Assembly: GCA_965233625.1 (NCBI GenBank)
Contig: OZ247499.1
Coordinates: forward strand, 5,642,001 to 5,706,000
From: G965233625 sp965233625
GTDB taxonomy: Bacteria > Planctomycetota > Planctomycetia > Pirellulales > Pirellulaceae
Length of the DNA stretch: 64,000 nucleotides
Reading direction: 5' to 3'
Shown here one piece after another: positions 9,266 to 17,982 of this stretch (its first letter is position 1; each line of letters starts with the position of its first letter). The position numbers were made by a program, and so were the translations under genes. Below the pieces are notes generated by a model. It was not told the origin of the DNA. It did not search any database and saw nothing but the letters and a program-made list of their open reading frames with translations.

Positions 9266-11095
9266 CTAGTCGGCGATCAGGCCTGGCACAACTTCATCCA
9301 CGGCGGGGCGGATGGTGTTGTCGTGGCTGAGCACTTTCGACTTGCCGACAAAGTAAGTGTTGTGATCGGCAATGATCAGGTTGTAGGTCTGCTCTTTGCG
9401 TGAATCGTCCACGCTGCTGATGCGGACAGGACCATTCAGACCGTGCATTTCCATGCCGCTGCGAAGATCGCGGGTTTTCACCCAGCCTTCGCCTGCAACC
9501 CAGAACGGGTGGCCTGCGCTGGTTTCGATTGCTTCGCCATCGGCGGTCACAACTTTCACCAGCATGCTGACGGGGCGGACGGTGGTTTCAAGAGCAGGCT
9601 TGAACGTCAGTTCGCCCGTCTTGGTGTCCTGTGTCAGAATCATGTCACCGACCTGCACCTTCTCGATGGCGACAGGTCCGTTGGATGTCCACACAACGGT
9701 GCCGGCTGCCAGGCAGTCTTTGAAACGCTGGCTAAGCGCCTGCGAGACAGCGGCCTGTGTTCCGGGGGTTGCCTGGCTCAGGTCAACTTGATCCACCACC
9801 TCAATCTCCTGGCGGCGGAAGGCGGTGCGGATCGGCTTCTGACCCTGGACGAACACGCCGTTCTGATCGTTCCACCACGACCACCACTGACCTGGGACGG
9901 CAGCGATTGGTTCGCGGGTGGCGGTTGCCAGAGCAGTGCAGACGCGGTCATTCAAACGTGCCGTCGCCATGTTCTGCTGGGCGACCTGACGCTGCTGCAT
10001 GGCGGCCTGAGCGGTTACGCCAGCCTGTGCGCGGCGGAGCGTATCTTCGCGATCGCCGCCTGGAAGAGCAACGCGGCGGTATTCTGTGTCCATCACCATC
10101 ACGTCGCGGGAGCTGCGACCTTCGCGGACCAGAGCCTGGCGGAAGATCATGCTGTTGCCACGACCACGCAGTACCTGCATCTGGGAGGTGGTTGGCGAGC
10201 TCAATAGCGAGAGCAGCGAAGGTACATAGCTTTCAGACGGACGACGACGCAGACGCTGTGCGGCGTCGTTGCGGACAACTTCCCAAGGCGAAAGAATCGC
10301 CTGACGGGCCAGAGCCGAAGCGGCTTCGTTGGTGCTGATGTTGTCGATGGCTTTGACGGTTAGCTTGGCAATCTCCTGGTTGCTGCTGGCGAGCATGGCT
10401 TCCATGGCGGGCAGCGCGGTGGCGTCTGTGATTTCCAGCAGTTCTTTCTCGCCTGCTTCGCGGCGGAGCTGGCTGCTGTGCAGGAGGTTCTTGCGGATCA
10501 CGTCGATGCGTTTACGCCAGACGGCCAGATTCTTCTGCCGTGCGACGCTTGCTTCGGTGCTTTCTTTGAGTTCTTCGGTGGTGACCCATTCACCATCCAC
10601 GCGGCGGAAGCCCAGACGGGCGCGGGCGATGGGGTGTTCTGGTTCGATGGAAAGAACCTGTGTCAGGTGAGCGCGTTCCTGATCGTGCAGGCCGTACTTT
10701 TCGCAGTAGTTGGCAAGCTCTAGCTGGCTGGCTGCGGTGCGTTTGGCTTTGTCACGCAGCAGGCGGTAACGCTCCATGCGGGCGTCTTCTTTAACGTGCT
10801 GCCCGTACTCGTCGGCAGGAACCCACTTGCCTTTGTGCTCGACCAGGCCCTGGTGCCATTTGGCAGGGGCGTAATCGGGTGCGGTGGCTTCAGCTTCTTT
10901 GAGCAGTTTGGCCCGCTCGCTGGCTGCGCCGTACACCTCACGGTGAAGGGCTTCGCGAACGAGGCTGGTCGCCTTGTTGAGGCTATCGCCCCGCGCCGCC
11001 GCTTGCGCTGCAAACGGTGTCGCAACGATCGCGCACGATAAGGCTGCGGTGACGCAGCGGCTAGTAGAGAACATGGCGGAAAGCCGTGTAAACAT
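9266..11095 (-). CDS. exported HEAT/TPR-like protein with C-terminal Hint (intein-like) domain
   Basis: 609 residues from ATG 11095, chosen because GGAGGGAGAAGGG stands just upstream and a signal peptide follows (CVTAALSCAIVATPFAAQAA). Residues 40-165 are helical and TPR-like; 200-300 look like HEAT repeats (LPAMEAMLASSNQEIAKLTVK, WEVVRNDAAQRLRRR). Residues 461-593 form a Hint domain: block A CLAAGTVVWTSNG with Cys461, IEKVQVGDMILTQD, block B ETSAGHPFWV, and block F/G-like YNLIIADHNTYFVGKSKVLSHDN. Only 16 residues follow, so there is no toxin or second extein. Hint folds cleave or splice at their own Cys; whether this one is active is inference. Confidence 0.85.
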   Translation of the reverse strand: MFTRLSAMFSTSRCVTAALSCAIVATPFAAQAAARGDSLNKATSLVREALHREVYGAASERAKLLKEAEATAPDYAPAKWHQGLVEHKGKWVPADEYGQHVKEDARMERYRLLRDKAKRTAASQLELANYCEKYGLHDQERAHLTQVLSIEPEHPIARARLGFRRVDGEWVTTEELKESTEASVARQKNLAVWRKRIDVIRKNLLHSSQLRREAGEKELLEITDATALPAMEAMLASSNQEIAKLTVKAIDNISTNEAASALARQAILSPWEVVRNDAAQRLRRRPSESYVPSLLSLLSSPTTSQMQVLRGRGNSMIFRQALVREGRSSRDVMVMDTEYRRVALPGGDREDTLRRAQAGVTAQAAMQQRQVAQQNMATARLNDRVCTALATATREPIAAVPGQWWSWWNDQNGVFVQGQKPIRTAFRRQEIEVVDQVDLSQATPGTQAAVSQALSQRFKDCLAAGTVVWTSNGPVAIEKVQVGDMILTQDTKTGELTFKPALETTVRPVSMLVKVVTADGEAIETSAGHPFWVAGEGWVKTRDLRSGMEMHGLNGPVRISSVDDSRKEQTYNLIIADHNTYFVGKSKVLSHDNTIRPAVDEVVPGLIAD

Positions 11096-11371
11096 GGCCC
11101 TTCTCCCTCCGGTCGAAACGGAAACGTAAATGTGAGTAGAATGTGGTGTTCGCCTTAAACGCAATGTTCCGTTTGCGCGGCGGACTTTCATAGTAATTGC
11201 AAAAACGGTGATTGCAAACAAATTCGGCGGGCGTTTTGCAGCAATGCCGTAAGAATTGCCGCATTTTCAGCCTTGATTGAATTGCCTTTTCGCAGTTGCC
11301 TGAATATGAGTTGGCTATCCAATGTTACTTCACGCCCGTCCCCATCCCTTTGATCCGCCAGCGCAAGTGCC

Positions 11372-11989
11372 ATGATTCAGAATAACGATGCGTCGATTCT
11401 GCAGCTTGCGCAGGTTGTGCCTGCCACGCAGGCCGAGGGGCCCGGATGGCGGTTTGCGGTATGGCTGCAAGGCTGTCCGCTGCGGTGCCCCGGTTGCTGC
11501 AATCCAGAAATGCTGCGTTTTAGCGGGGGAGAGCCAACCCCCGTCGGGCAGCTGCTTCAGACCATTGAGAAGGCACAGGGTGTCCACCCCACAGAGGGGG
11601 TTACGCTGCTGGGTGGCGAACCCTTCGCCCATGCTGCCGCCGGTGCGCTGGCGGAAGGTGTTCAGCAGCAAGGTCTTAGCGTGATGGTGTTTAGCGGTTA
11701 CACGCTGGCGGAACTTCGCGCCACGCCCGGAGCAGAACCGTTGTTAAGTCATACGGACATTCTGGTAGACGGCCCCTACGACGAGACGAAGCCGGAACCT
11801 GCAGGCGGTCGCCGCTGGATTGGGTCGGTGAATCAGCAGATTCACTTTCTGACCAGCCGCTATCAGGCGGATGATCCAAGGTGGAACAGGGCCAATACGC
11901 TGGAAATACGGATGAAAGACGGCGAGATCAGCGTCAACGGCTTCCCGGCGCCCAAAGCGACAGGCCTCTGGAAACGCCCGCGTAAGTAG
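11372..11989 (+). CDS. radical SAM 4Fe-4S protein, NrdG-like activase
   Basis: 205 residues. The radical SAM cluster motif is C-x3-C-x2-C in GCPLRCPGCCNPE, preceded by GPGWRFAVWLQGC and followed by LLGGEPF, the GGE motif that binds the SAM amino group. The arrangement and length match anaerobic ribonucleotide reductase activases (NrdG) and related single-cluster activating enzymes. No glycyl-radical partner (NrdD) lies in this window, so the substrate is open. The start at ATG 11372 is the only reasonable one, although no strong ribosome site is seen. Confidence 0.85.
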   Translation: MIQNNDASILQLAQVVPATQAEGPGWRFAVWLQGCPLRCPGCCNPEMLRFSGGEPTPVGQLLQTIEKAQGVHPTEGVTLLGGEPFAHAAAGALAEGVQQQGLSVMVFSGYTLAELRATPGAEPLLSHTDILVDGPYDETKPEPAGGRRWIGSVNQQIHFLTSRYQADDPRWNRANTLEIRMKDGEISVNGFPAPKATGLWKRPRK

Positions 11990-12004
11990 CCAGCGTCAGC
12001 TAGT

Positions 12005-12379
12005 TTAAGCCGGGACCTGTAAGGCGTTGAAAGCTTCTTCCTGGCTGCTGGCAATGGTGAATAGCTGCGCCAGGTTGAGCAAGCGGAAGACTTCCTGTAT
12101 TTTCGGGCGAAGGTTGCAGAGGGCCAGCGTGCTTTCGTTCTCAATCGCGATGCGGCGTGCGCGAAGGATGGCGTTGATAACGTCTGTGGAGCAGATTTCG
12201 ACCTTTTCGAAGTTCACGACAACACGGACCGAAGGATGGCTCTTAAACCACTCTGCCAGATCAGATTCCAGACAATATAAAGACAGTCTGTCGGCCAGGT
12301 TTGTTGGCAGTAGCAGCACCAGATGGGCCTGATGTTCATCCACGTAGCGGACTTCAATGTGACTGTGATTTTCCGTCAT
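12005..12379 (-). CDS. STAS-domain protein (anti-anti-sigma factor-like)
   Basis: 124 residues from ATG 12379; GAGGCG about seven bases upstream supports this start over one nine codons earlier. The order of elements fits a SpoIIAA/STAS fold: VRYVDEHQAHLVLLLP, VRVVVNFEKVEICSTDVINAIL (the conserved Ser-containing loop and helix), then LALCNLRPKIQEVFRLLNL, which is the usual second strand-helix. The Ser in EICST aligns with the phosphorylatable Ser of anti-sigma antagonists. Planctomycetes have many such single-STAS proteins; no anti-sigma kinase is adjacent. Confidence 0.8.
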   Translation of the reverse strand: MTENHSHIEVRYVDEHQAHLVLLLPTNLADRLSLYCLESDLAEWFKSHPSVRVVVNFEKVEICSTDVINAILRARRIAIENESTLALCNLRPKIQEVFRLLNLAQLFTIASSQEEAFNALQVPA

Positions 12380-12631
12380 TAGTCGCCTCATCTCGATCGT
12401 ATGCAAACCACGTAAGAGTTTCCCTTACGTTTCCCACCGTACACGATACCTGAAGAAAAGCGAAACTGTTCAAGCGTACACCTTTGGTCGCCGATGAGAT
12501 AGAATAAGCGGAATGCGAAGAACCCCTCGCCCGTAACCCCTATCAGGGTTTAGAATGACGCCCCTGATGCCCGCTAGAGCGAACGGCAGTAAGCGGCAAA
12601 CCACCTGAAAATAAACTTTTTGGCGAAGAAA

Positions 12632-13015
12632 ATGAGCGACGGTAAAGTACGCGGCGTAGTCCATTTCATTGACGAGACAAAAACTTACGGACAAAAAGGC
12701 TTCCGTAAGCGGTTGCTGGTGCTTGAGCAGGGCGACGACCGTTACACCAACTATGTTCCGCTGGAATTCACCAACGACAGCTGCGATTCCATTGACGATG
12801 TGAAAGTCGGCGACGAGATGGAAGTCAGCTTCCGCCTCCGCGGCCGCAAGTGGCAACGCGACCCGGATAGCGAAGTGAAATACTTCGTCAACGCCGAGGC
12901 GACCAGCTACAGCGTGACCAGCAAATACAGCACCGGCGCCGACGCGGGCTTCGACGACGACATTAACGATCAGCTATCCCAGGCTGCCGATGACGACGAC
13001 GATACGCCGTTCTAA
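12632..13015 (+). CDS. DUF3127 OB-fold protein with SSB-like acidic C-terminus
   Basis: 127 residues from ATG 12632; an upstream TTG at 12620 would add only four residues. Residues 1-85 fit DUF3127 (VRGVVHFIDETKTYGQKGFRKRLLVLEQ, then VKVGDEMEVSFRLRGRKW and YFVNAEATSYSV), an OB-fold family. The tail is rich in Asp and ends DDDDDTPF, very close to the DDDIPF tip by which SSB recruits DNA-replication and repair enzymes. A nucleic-acid-binding role is inferred from fold and tail, not proven. It stands alone, with a terminator directly after it. Confidence 0.8.
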   Translation: MSDGKVRGVVHFIDETKTYGQKGFRKRLLVLEQGDDRYTNYVPLEFTNDSCDSIDDVKVGDEMEVSFRLRGRKWQRDPDSEVKYFVNAEATSYSVTSKYSTGADAGFDDDINDQLSQAADDDDDTPF

Positions 13016-13042
13016 ATAAGAACACCTGGCGGCAAGAAACAG

Positions 13043-13080
13043 AACAGCCCGGACGCCGAAGCGCCGGGCTGTTGCATTTT
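13043..13080 (+). terminator. hairpin terminator, possibly bidirectional
   Basis: AACAGCCCGG pairs perfectly with CCGGGCTGTT around an 11-base loop, and TTTT follows six bases later on the plus strand. It lies between the ends of the DUF3127 gene (13015) and the convergent VWA gene (13102), so it may serve both. Confidence 0.65.
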
Positions 13081-13101
13081 CTACATGTTTACGACTGCCT
13101 G

Positions 13102-15027
13102 CTATGGCAGGTCGGTGACTTTTAGGAAGCAGTAACGCTGTTCCAGTTCCACCTCGCGGCCGAGTGAGCGCCAGATGCGCGAGTTCTCGACGTGCGTTTT
13201 GATGATGGTTTTGCTGGCTTCAATTTCCTGCACCCAGCTGTTGAAGTCCGCCTCGCTCATGGCGGCCAGCTTGGTGAAGGTCATCGAGAAGATGTTACTG
13301 CGGACCGGGAAGCCAAGGATCATCGAAGCGATCTTCGAAATCGGTTCGTTCGGCTTGATAGGTTCGCCCAGGCTAAGCTGTGTGGCGAACACCTGCACCG
13401 ATTGCAGCACCTTCTTCACGTCGCGTGAACCGGCGTCACCGGAGGTCCGCAACGCGGAAACCGAGAAGTCCAGGAAAGAGCGGAACATCTGCAAGCGGCC
13501 GTGCTGCACCAGCACGTAAGGCTCGAACACCTGGTTGCCGGCGCCGTCGATTTCGCAGCAGTAGCCGCTGCTGAAGTTGGGCACATCTTCGCCGCTGGCT
13601 TCGCTGGCGTTAACCATTTCCATCAGCAAGCCCAGGCCGGGCGTGTCTTTGGAAAGTTTGGATTCCAGTTCCGAGGCGCCGCCTTTCAGACCTTTGGCGA
13701 TGCCTGCGCCCTTGAGTGCGGACAGCACCAGGCCGGAAAGTTCATCCACAAACTCGGCGCTGCCGGCGGTGTTGAACTCGTAGTATTTGCCGGGATACTC
13801 TTCGCCCTGAGCCAGTTGCTTGAACTGCTCGACAGCAGTGCCATCTTTTGCGCTGCGGTAGCAGTGGATGGCGTGCACGGTAATCTTCTCTAGCACGTTC
13901 TCCTGACCGCGGGGCTGCGCCAGGGCGTTAACGCCGGCGATGGTCAGCTTCTCCGAGTTCTTGGCGCCGCTGGAAGCAGTCTGCGCCGGTGCGTCGCCGA
14001 GCAGAATGATGTGCTTGAACGCGTTCGGGTTCCACTTGGCCTGCTGGACGGCCATCTTCATGCCGGCGAAGACGTCTTCGGGAATGTCTTCGCTGCTGCG
14101 GTCGGCGTCTTCGACATTGCCGAGGATCTTCTGGAACTCTTCGTGGTTGGCGCCTTTTTCCAGATCGCACAGCAGCTTGGTCACGTACCAGTCTTCGCTG
14201 CCCGTGCTGACAACGTCGCGGTATCCCACCAGACCGAAGCGGACGGCGGCGCCGCCAGAACCGCCTTCAATCGCCTTGGCGATCTTGGAAACGGCCGCTT
14301 TGGCGTTATCAATGTGGGGCTGCATGCTGGCCGTGGTGTCGACCACAAAGACGATGTCGAGCGTCATCTTCGACAGGTCGACCAGTGCGGCGTCCGGGTT
14401 CGGCTCTGCGGGCTTGTCGCCACCGGTGCCGGTCGCGGGCTTACGCTTGCCGCTGCGCGAATGCAGATACGCCACGCGGAAGCCATCTACTTCATCGCCG
14501 TCGGCGTCCATCGTAAAGCGGTCGAGAATCGGCACCAGATTGATGTCCAGCGTGCCGCCTTTCGGCTCGCGGCTGAGCGGTTCCGGAGCGTCGCCCTCGC
14601 CGTAGGCAGCGGCAAGTTCTTCTTTGTTCTTATAGAACAACGCCCGTTCGCGGCCTTTCACGGGACGCAGGCCCAGGGCCTGACGGTGCGACCATTCCAC
14701 CACGATGTCTTTGTGGATCCAGCCAATTTCAAGCTTCTTAGATTCACCGCCGGAAACGCGGTAGTAATCGTTCTTCATCTTCTCCTTCGAGCCTGCTTCG
14801 GGCTTCAGGACATAGAAGAACTCGAACATCGAAACCGGGCGGCTGCTGCCTTCTTCGGCGGGGCCCTCGTAGATGGCGCCATCCTGATTGACAACCACCT
14901 TCAGCGGGGCGCCGCTTTCGGTTTTAACGAAGTCTTCTTCGTCGGCATGTAGCACCGCAGGCGCCGCGAGCAGTGCAACCGCCGCCAACGCCGCGGCCGT
15001 GTATTTCCAATGCTGCGTGTGCAACAT
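13102..15027 (-). CDS. exported von Willebrand factor A (VWA) domain protein, copy 1
   Basis: 641 residues; ATG 15027 has AGGAG seven bases upstream. A signal peptide (YTAAALAAVALLAAPAVLHA) is followed by an SH3-like region, residues 35-120 (APLKVVVNQDGAIYEGP, GWIHKDIVVEWSHRQALGLRPVKGRERA). The VWA domain starts near residue 220 with the MIDAS motif DIVFVVDTTASM, then VRFGLVGYRDV and HIILLGDAPA. The last 200 residues are helical, with GYCCEIDGAGNQVFEPYVLVQHGR and SNIFSMTFTKLAAM. The MIDAS suggests divalent-metal-dependent binding of a protein or surface ligand. It is a close paralogue of the next gene upstream (15312-17360), with about 280 bases between them. Confidence 0.85.
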   Translation of the reverse strand: MLHTQHWKYTAAALAAVALLAAPAVLHADEEDFVKTESGAPLKVVVNQDGAIYEGPAEEGSSRPVSMFEFFYVLKPEAGSKEKMKNDYYRVSGGESKKLEIGWIHKDIVVEWSHRQALGLRPVKGRERALFYKNKEELAAAYGEGDAPEPLSREPKGGTLDINLVPILDRFTMDADGDEVDGFRVAYLHSRSGKRKPATGTGGDKPAEPNPDAALVDLSKMTLDIVFVVDTTASMQPHIDNAKAAVSKIAKAIEGGSGGAAVRFGLVGYRDVVSTGSEDWYVTKLLCDLEKGANHEEFQKILGNVEDADRSSEDIPEDVFAGMKMAVQQAKWNPNAFKHIILLGDAPAQTASSGAKNSEKLTIAGVNALAQPRGQENVLEKITVHAIHCYRSAKDGTAVEQFKQLAQGEEYPGKYYEFNTAGSAEFVDELSGLVLSALKGAGIAKGLKGGASELESKLSKDTPGLGLLMEMVNASEASGEDVPNFSSGYCCEIDGAGNQVFEPYVLVQHGRLQMFRSFLDFSVSALRTSGDAGSRDVKKVLQSVQVFATQLSLGEPIKPNEPISKIASMILGFPVRSNIFSMTFTKLAAMSEADFNSWVQEIEASKTIIKTHVENSRIWRSLGREVELEQRYCFLKVTDLP

Positions 15028-15095
15028 AGGTTTCTCCTAAGTGAGATGGTTGATATTGAGAGAAGAACTGGCTGAACGCAAAACAAGCTCTAACC

Positions 15096-15297
15096 GTAGG
15101 GCAGGCTCGGCCTGCCTTCCTACAGCGTTAAGGAGCAAGAAGTTACGCAGTGGCTTTGTTGAACGAAATTACCGTGAAGTACGGCGGACTGTGCTGTCGT
15201 GTTGCTGGGGCGACGCTCTTTGTCTGCGTCGCCCCGGGGAAAGCAGGCGGAGCCTGCCCTACGTCTGCTGGCAAAGGCAGGCAGGCGCCTGCCCTAC
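15096..15297. repeat. cluster of GCAGGC-type inverted repeats
   Basis: Between the two VWA genes lie several short palindromic units sharing GTAGGGCAGGC / GCCTGCCCTAC: a hairpin at 15096-15123, another at 15243-15262 and a third ending at 15297. They resemble dispersed REP-like units and are related in sequence to the inverted repeat at 21948-22018. Any effect on transcription between the paralogues is inference. Confidence 0.6.
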
Positions 15298-15311
15298 ATG
15301 GACGTATTCGC

Positions 15312-17360
15312 TTATGGCAGGTCCTTTACCTTCAGGAAGCAGTAACGCTGTTCCAGCGGGACGTCGCGTCCGAGCGATTTCCAGATCCGGGAGTTGTCCA
15401 GATGGCTGGCCGTAATCGTCTTACTGGCTTCCACCTGCTGCACCCAACTGGTGAAGTCCGCTTCGGTCATGGCCGAAAGCTTGTTGAAGTTGATGTTGAA
15501 AATCTTGTTGCGGACCGGGAAGCCCAGGATCAGGCTGGCGATCTTTTCGACCGTCATTTCACCGGTGATCGGTTCGCCCAGGTTAATCTGCGTGGAGAAG
15601 ATCTGCATCGACTGCAGCACCTTCTTCACATCGCGAGAGCCAGCATCGCCGCTGGCGCGAAGTGCACGGATCGAGAATTCCAGCAGCGAATTGAACATGC
15701 CCAGACGGCCGTGTTGCACCAGCACGTAAGGTTCGAAGACCTGGTTGCCCTTAGCGTCAATCTCGCAGCAGTAGCCGGATGCGAACGAGGGTACTTCGCT
15801 GCCGGCTTCACTGGCGTTAACCATTTCCAGCAGCATGCCCAGACCCGGCGTCTTGCGATCCAGTCCGGAGACATCGCCGCCTGAGGTAATGGTGTCTAGT
15901 CCCGCCAGAGCCTTGAGGATCAGGTCTTCAATAAAGGCGGGGCTGCGTTTGGTGTCAAACTCGCCGAAGAAGCCGGGGAACTCTTCGCCGGCTGCAAGGG
16001 ATTTGAACTGTTCCACGGCCTTACGGTTCACCGCGCCGCGTTTGCAGCAGATGGCGTGAACGGTAATTTTCTCGCGGATGTTTTCCTGACCGCGGGGCTG
16101 CGCCATGGCGACAACGCCGTCGATGGTCAGTTTTTCGCTGTTGTATTTGCCGGTGGTTTCTTCATGCGCCGGTGCGTCGCCCATGAGAATGATGTGCTTG
16201 AACGCGTGCGGGTTCCACTTCGCGTCTTTGATGGCGGTTTTCATCGCGGCGAAAACATCTTCGGGATCGTCGCCACCGCCATCGGCGCGAAGTTCGCCAA
16301 TGATGCGCTGGAACCCTTGATGGTTGGCGCCTTTTTCCAGATCGCAGAACAGCTTGGCTACGTATTCTTCACCAACGTCACGATAGCCCACCAGACCGAA
16401 TCGCACCTGGGCGCCTTTCGAGCGTTTGGCAATTTCGCGGGCGATCTTCTCGACGGCTTCTTTGGTCGCATTGATGTGCGGCTGCATACTGCCCGTCGCA
16501 TCGATAACGAACATGATGTCGAGCGTTGCTTTTGACAGGTCAATCGCCGGGCCTTCAGCATCCGGGTTGGTGGGTACGCTTGCCGCGCCAACGCCTTTGC
16601 CGCCCTTGCTGTGCAGGTACGCCACGTGGAAACCGTCCACGTCGTCGCCATCGGCTTGCATGGTGAAGCGGTCGAGAATTGGCACCAGGTTGATGCTCAG
16701 CGAGCCGCCCCGTGGTTCGCGGCTGATCGGCGTGGGTTTGCCATCCGGGTTGTCGGCGAAGGCGGTGCCCAGATCTTTCTTATCGCCAAAGAATTCAGCA
16801 CGTTCGCGGCCCTTCACGGGTCGCAGGCCGAGCGCCTGACGGTGCGGCCATTCGACCACGTCATCCTTGTGAATCCAGCCTAGTTCCAGCTTCTTGGACT
16901 CGCCGCCTGCGACGCGGTAGAAGCCGTTTTGCGTAGGGCCATCGGTCACCTTCTCTGGCTTGAGAACGTAGAAGAATTCAAAAACCGTTACCGGGCGGCT
17001 TTTGCCTTCTTTATTTGGACCTTCAAAGATGGACGAATCCTGCCGCACCACAACTTTCAGCGGGGCGCCGGTATCGGTCATCACCAGCGAATCGTCCGCC
17101 GTCGCGGCGCTGCCGGTCATCAGCATGGCGCCCGTTGCGGCCAGGATCCACAGGCCCAGTCGTTGCGGATGCTTGTGCACGGGCACTCGCTGCATCACGC
17201 CGTGGGGTGTGCGGACATTCAACTGTCCGGCGTCCTGCTCGCAACTCGCTTGCGAACCAGCGAGCCGTGTGGCGAGCTGCTGCATCAGGTTGCTGAGCAT
17301 CGCCAGCGGACTAGACCAGTAACGTGGGCCGGTCCCTTGAAGATTGAAGTCGCGCTTCAT
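15312..17360 (-). CDS. exported VWA domain protein, copy 2
   Basis: 682 residues and a paralogue of the neighbouring gene over most of its length: SH3-like region with APLKVVVRQDSSIFEGP and GWIHKDDVVEWPHRQALGLRPVKGRERA, MIDAS DIMFVIDATGSM, VRFGLVGYRDVGEEY, HIILMGDAPAH and the same C-terminal GYCCEID...FEPYVLVQHGRL. The N-terminus is longer: about 65 residues precede the hydrophobic segment LGLWILAATGAMLMTGSAATA. AGGGGG before ATG 17360 supports the long form; an internal ATG at 17195 would give a normal signal peptide, so the start is uncertain. Confidence 0.8.
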   Translation of the reverse strand: MKRDFNLQGTGPRYWSSPLAMLSNLMQQLATRLAGSQASCEQDAGQLNVRTPHGVMQRVPVHKHPQRLGLWILAATGAMLMTGSAATADDSLVMTDTGAPLKVVVRQDSSIFEGPNKEGKSRPVTVFEFFYVLKPEKVTDGPTQNGFYRVAGGESKKLELGWIHKDDVVEWPHRQALGLRPVKGRERAEFFGDKKDLGTAFADNPDGKPTPISREPRGGSLSINLVPILDRFTMQADGDDVDGFHVAYLHSKGGKGVGAASVPTNPDAEGPAIDLSKATLDIMFVIDATGSMQPHINATKEAVEKIAREIAKRSKGAQVRFGLVGYRDVGEEYVAKLFCDLEKGANHQGFQRIIGELRADGGGDDPEDVFAAMKTAIKDAKWNPHAFKHIILMGDAPAHEETTGKYNSEKLTIDGVVAMAQPRGQENIREKITVHAICCKRGAVNRKAVEQFKSLAAGEEFPGFFGEFDTKRSPAFIEDLILKALAGLDTITSGGDVSGLDRKTPGLGMLLEMVNASEAGSEVPSFASGYCCEIDAKGNQVFEPYVLVQHGRLGMFNSLLEFSIRALRASGDAGSRDVKKVLQSMQIFSTQINLGEPITGEMTVEKIASLILGFPVRNKIFNINFNKLSAMTEADFTSWVQQVEASKTITASHLDNSRIWKSLGRDVPLEQRYCFLKVKDLP

Positions 17361-17982
17361 TTACGTCCCCCTATGTCGCCTTTGAAAGGCTGAATTCTAG
17401 AGCGGTTGCGATGAATCTGCCGGTACGTTTTCCGGCTCCTATTAATGACGCTTGCCTGCCCGTCTTCGTAGTATTGCCGCGCGGCAAGCTCGTTCATTGT
17501 AACCTGATTAATAGTGTTGCTGGGAAAAGTTGGCGGCTAATTCCAGACATCGTTTGAAGAATAACGTGTGCTGGTTCCAATGGCGTACGTCAGACAACCC
17601 GCAAGCTGCAAAGCGGATAACCGGGTGATGACACATGCAACGGGCACTGCACCGTTTGTGCATCCGCATTTCGCCCGTCGGCCGGACATCTTGGAATAAG
17701 AATGCCTTGGTTTGGGCAGAATCTGCGGTTTCTGCGGCTATTATTGGAGTACGTCTACACCTGGGCAAGTGTGCACACTTCTCTGGAAGGAAGTTGATAC
17801 GGATCACAGAGCCCGTCGTTGTTGACTGTGGATTCTTCCAGTTCTAGTATTCTGTGAATAAGGTGGATGTACAGACGTCAATAATCTGGCTTTTAATGTC
17901 GATGAATGTACAAAATAGCACGTGCCTTGCCTTTTACCGGCAGTCCATATTTTCTGACTCCTAACCTGATGAGGTGTGATTT
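17361..17982. other. intergenic region upstream of toxin-antitoxin-like pair
   Basis: About 620 bases. Weak open frames on both strands (17508-17807 minus, 17635-17847 plus) have unlikely composition and no ribosome site. The last part holds the promoter candidate at 17822-17850. Nothing else was recognised. Confidence 0.5.
17822..17850 (+). promoter_or_regulatory. sigma-70-like promoter candidate for the toxin-antitoxin pair
   Basis: TTGACT and TAGTAT are separated by exactly 17 bases and point toward the gene starting at 17983, which would leave a leader of roughly 125 bases. Four of six bases at -10 and five of six at -35 match the consensus. Planctomycete housekeeping promoters are not well enough defined to be certain. 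Confidence 0.45.

Noticed and set aside
14011..14952. 313-codon plus-strand frame opposite VWA copy 1, and a similar one opposite copy 2
   Set aside because: Both are mirror frames of the VWA coding sequence, with no domain or start signal of their own.
17508..17847. Overlapping opposite-strand frames in the 17.4-18.0 kb gap
   Set aside because: No ribosome site, Cys/His-rich random composition and overlap of the two frames; the gap instead holds a promoter candidate.
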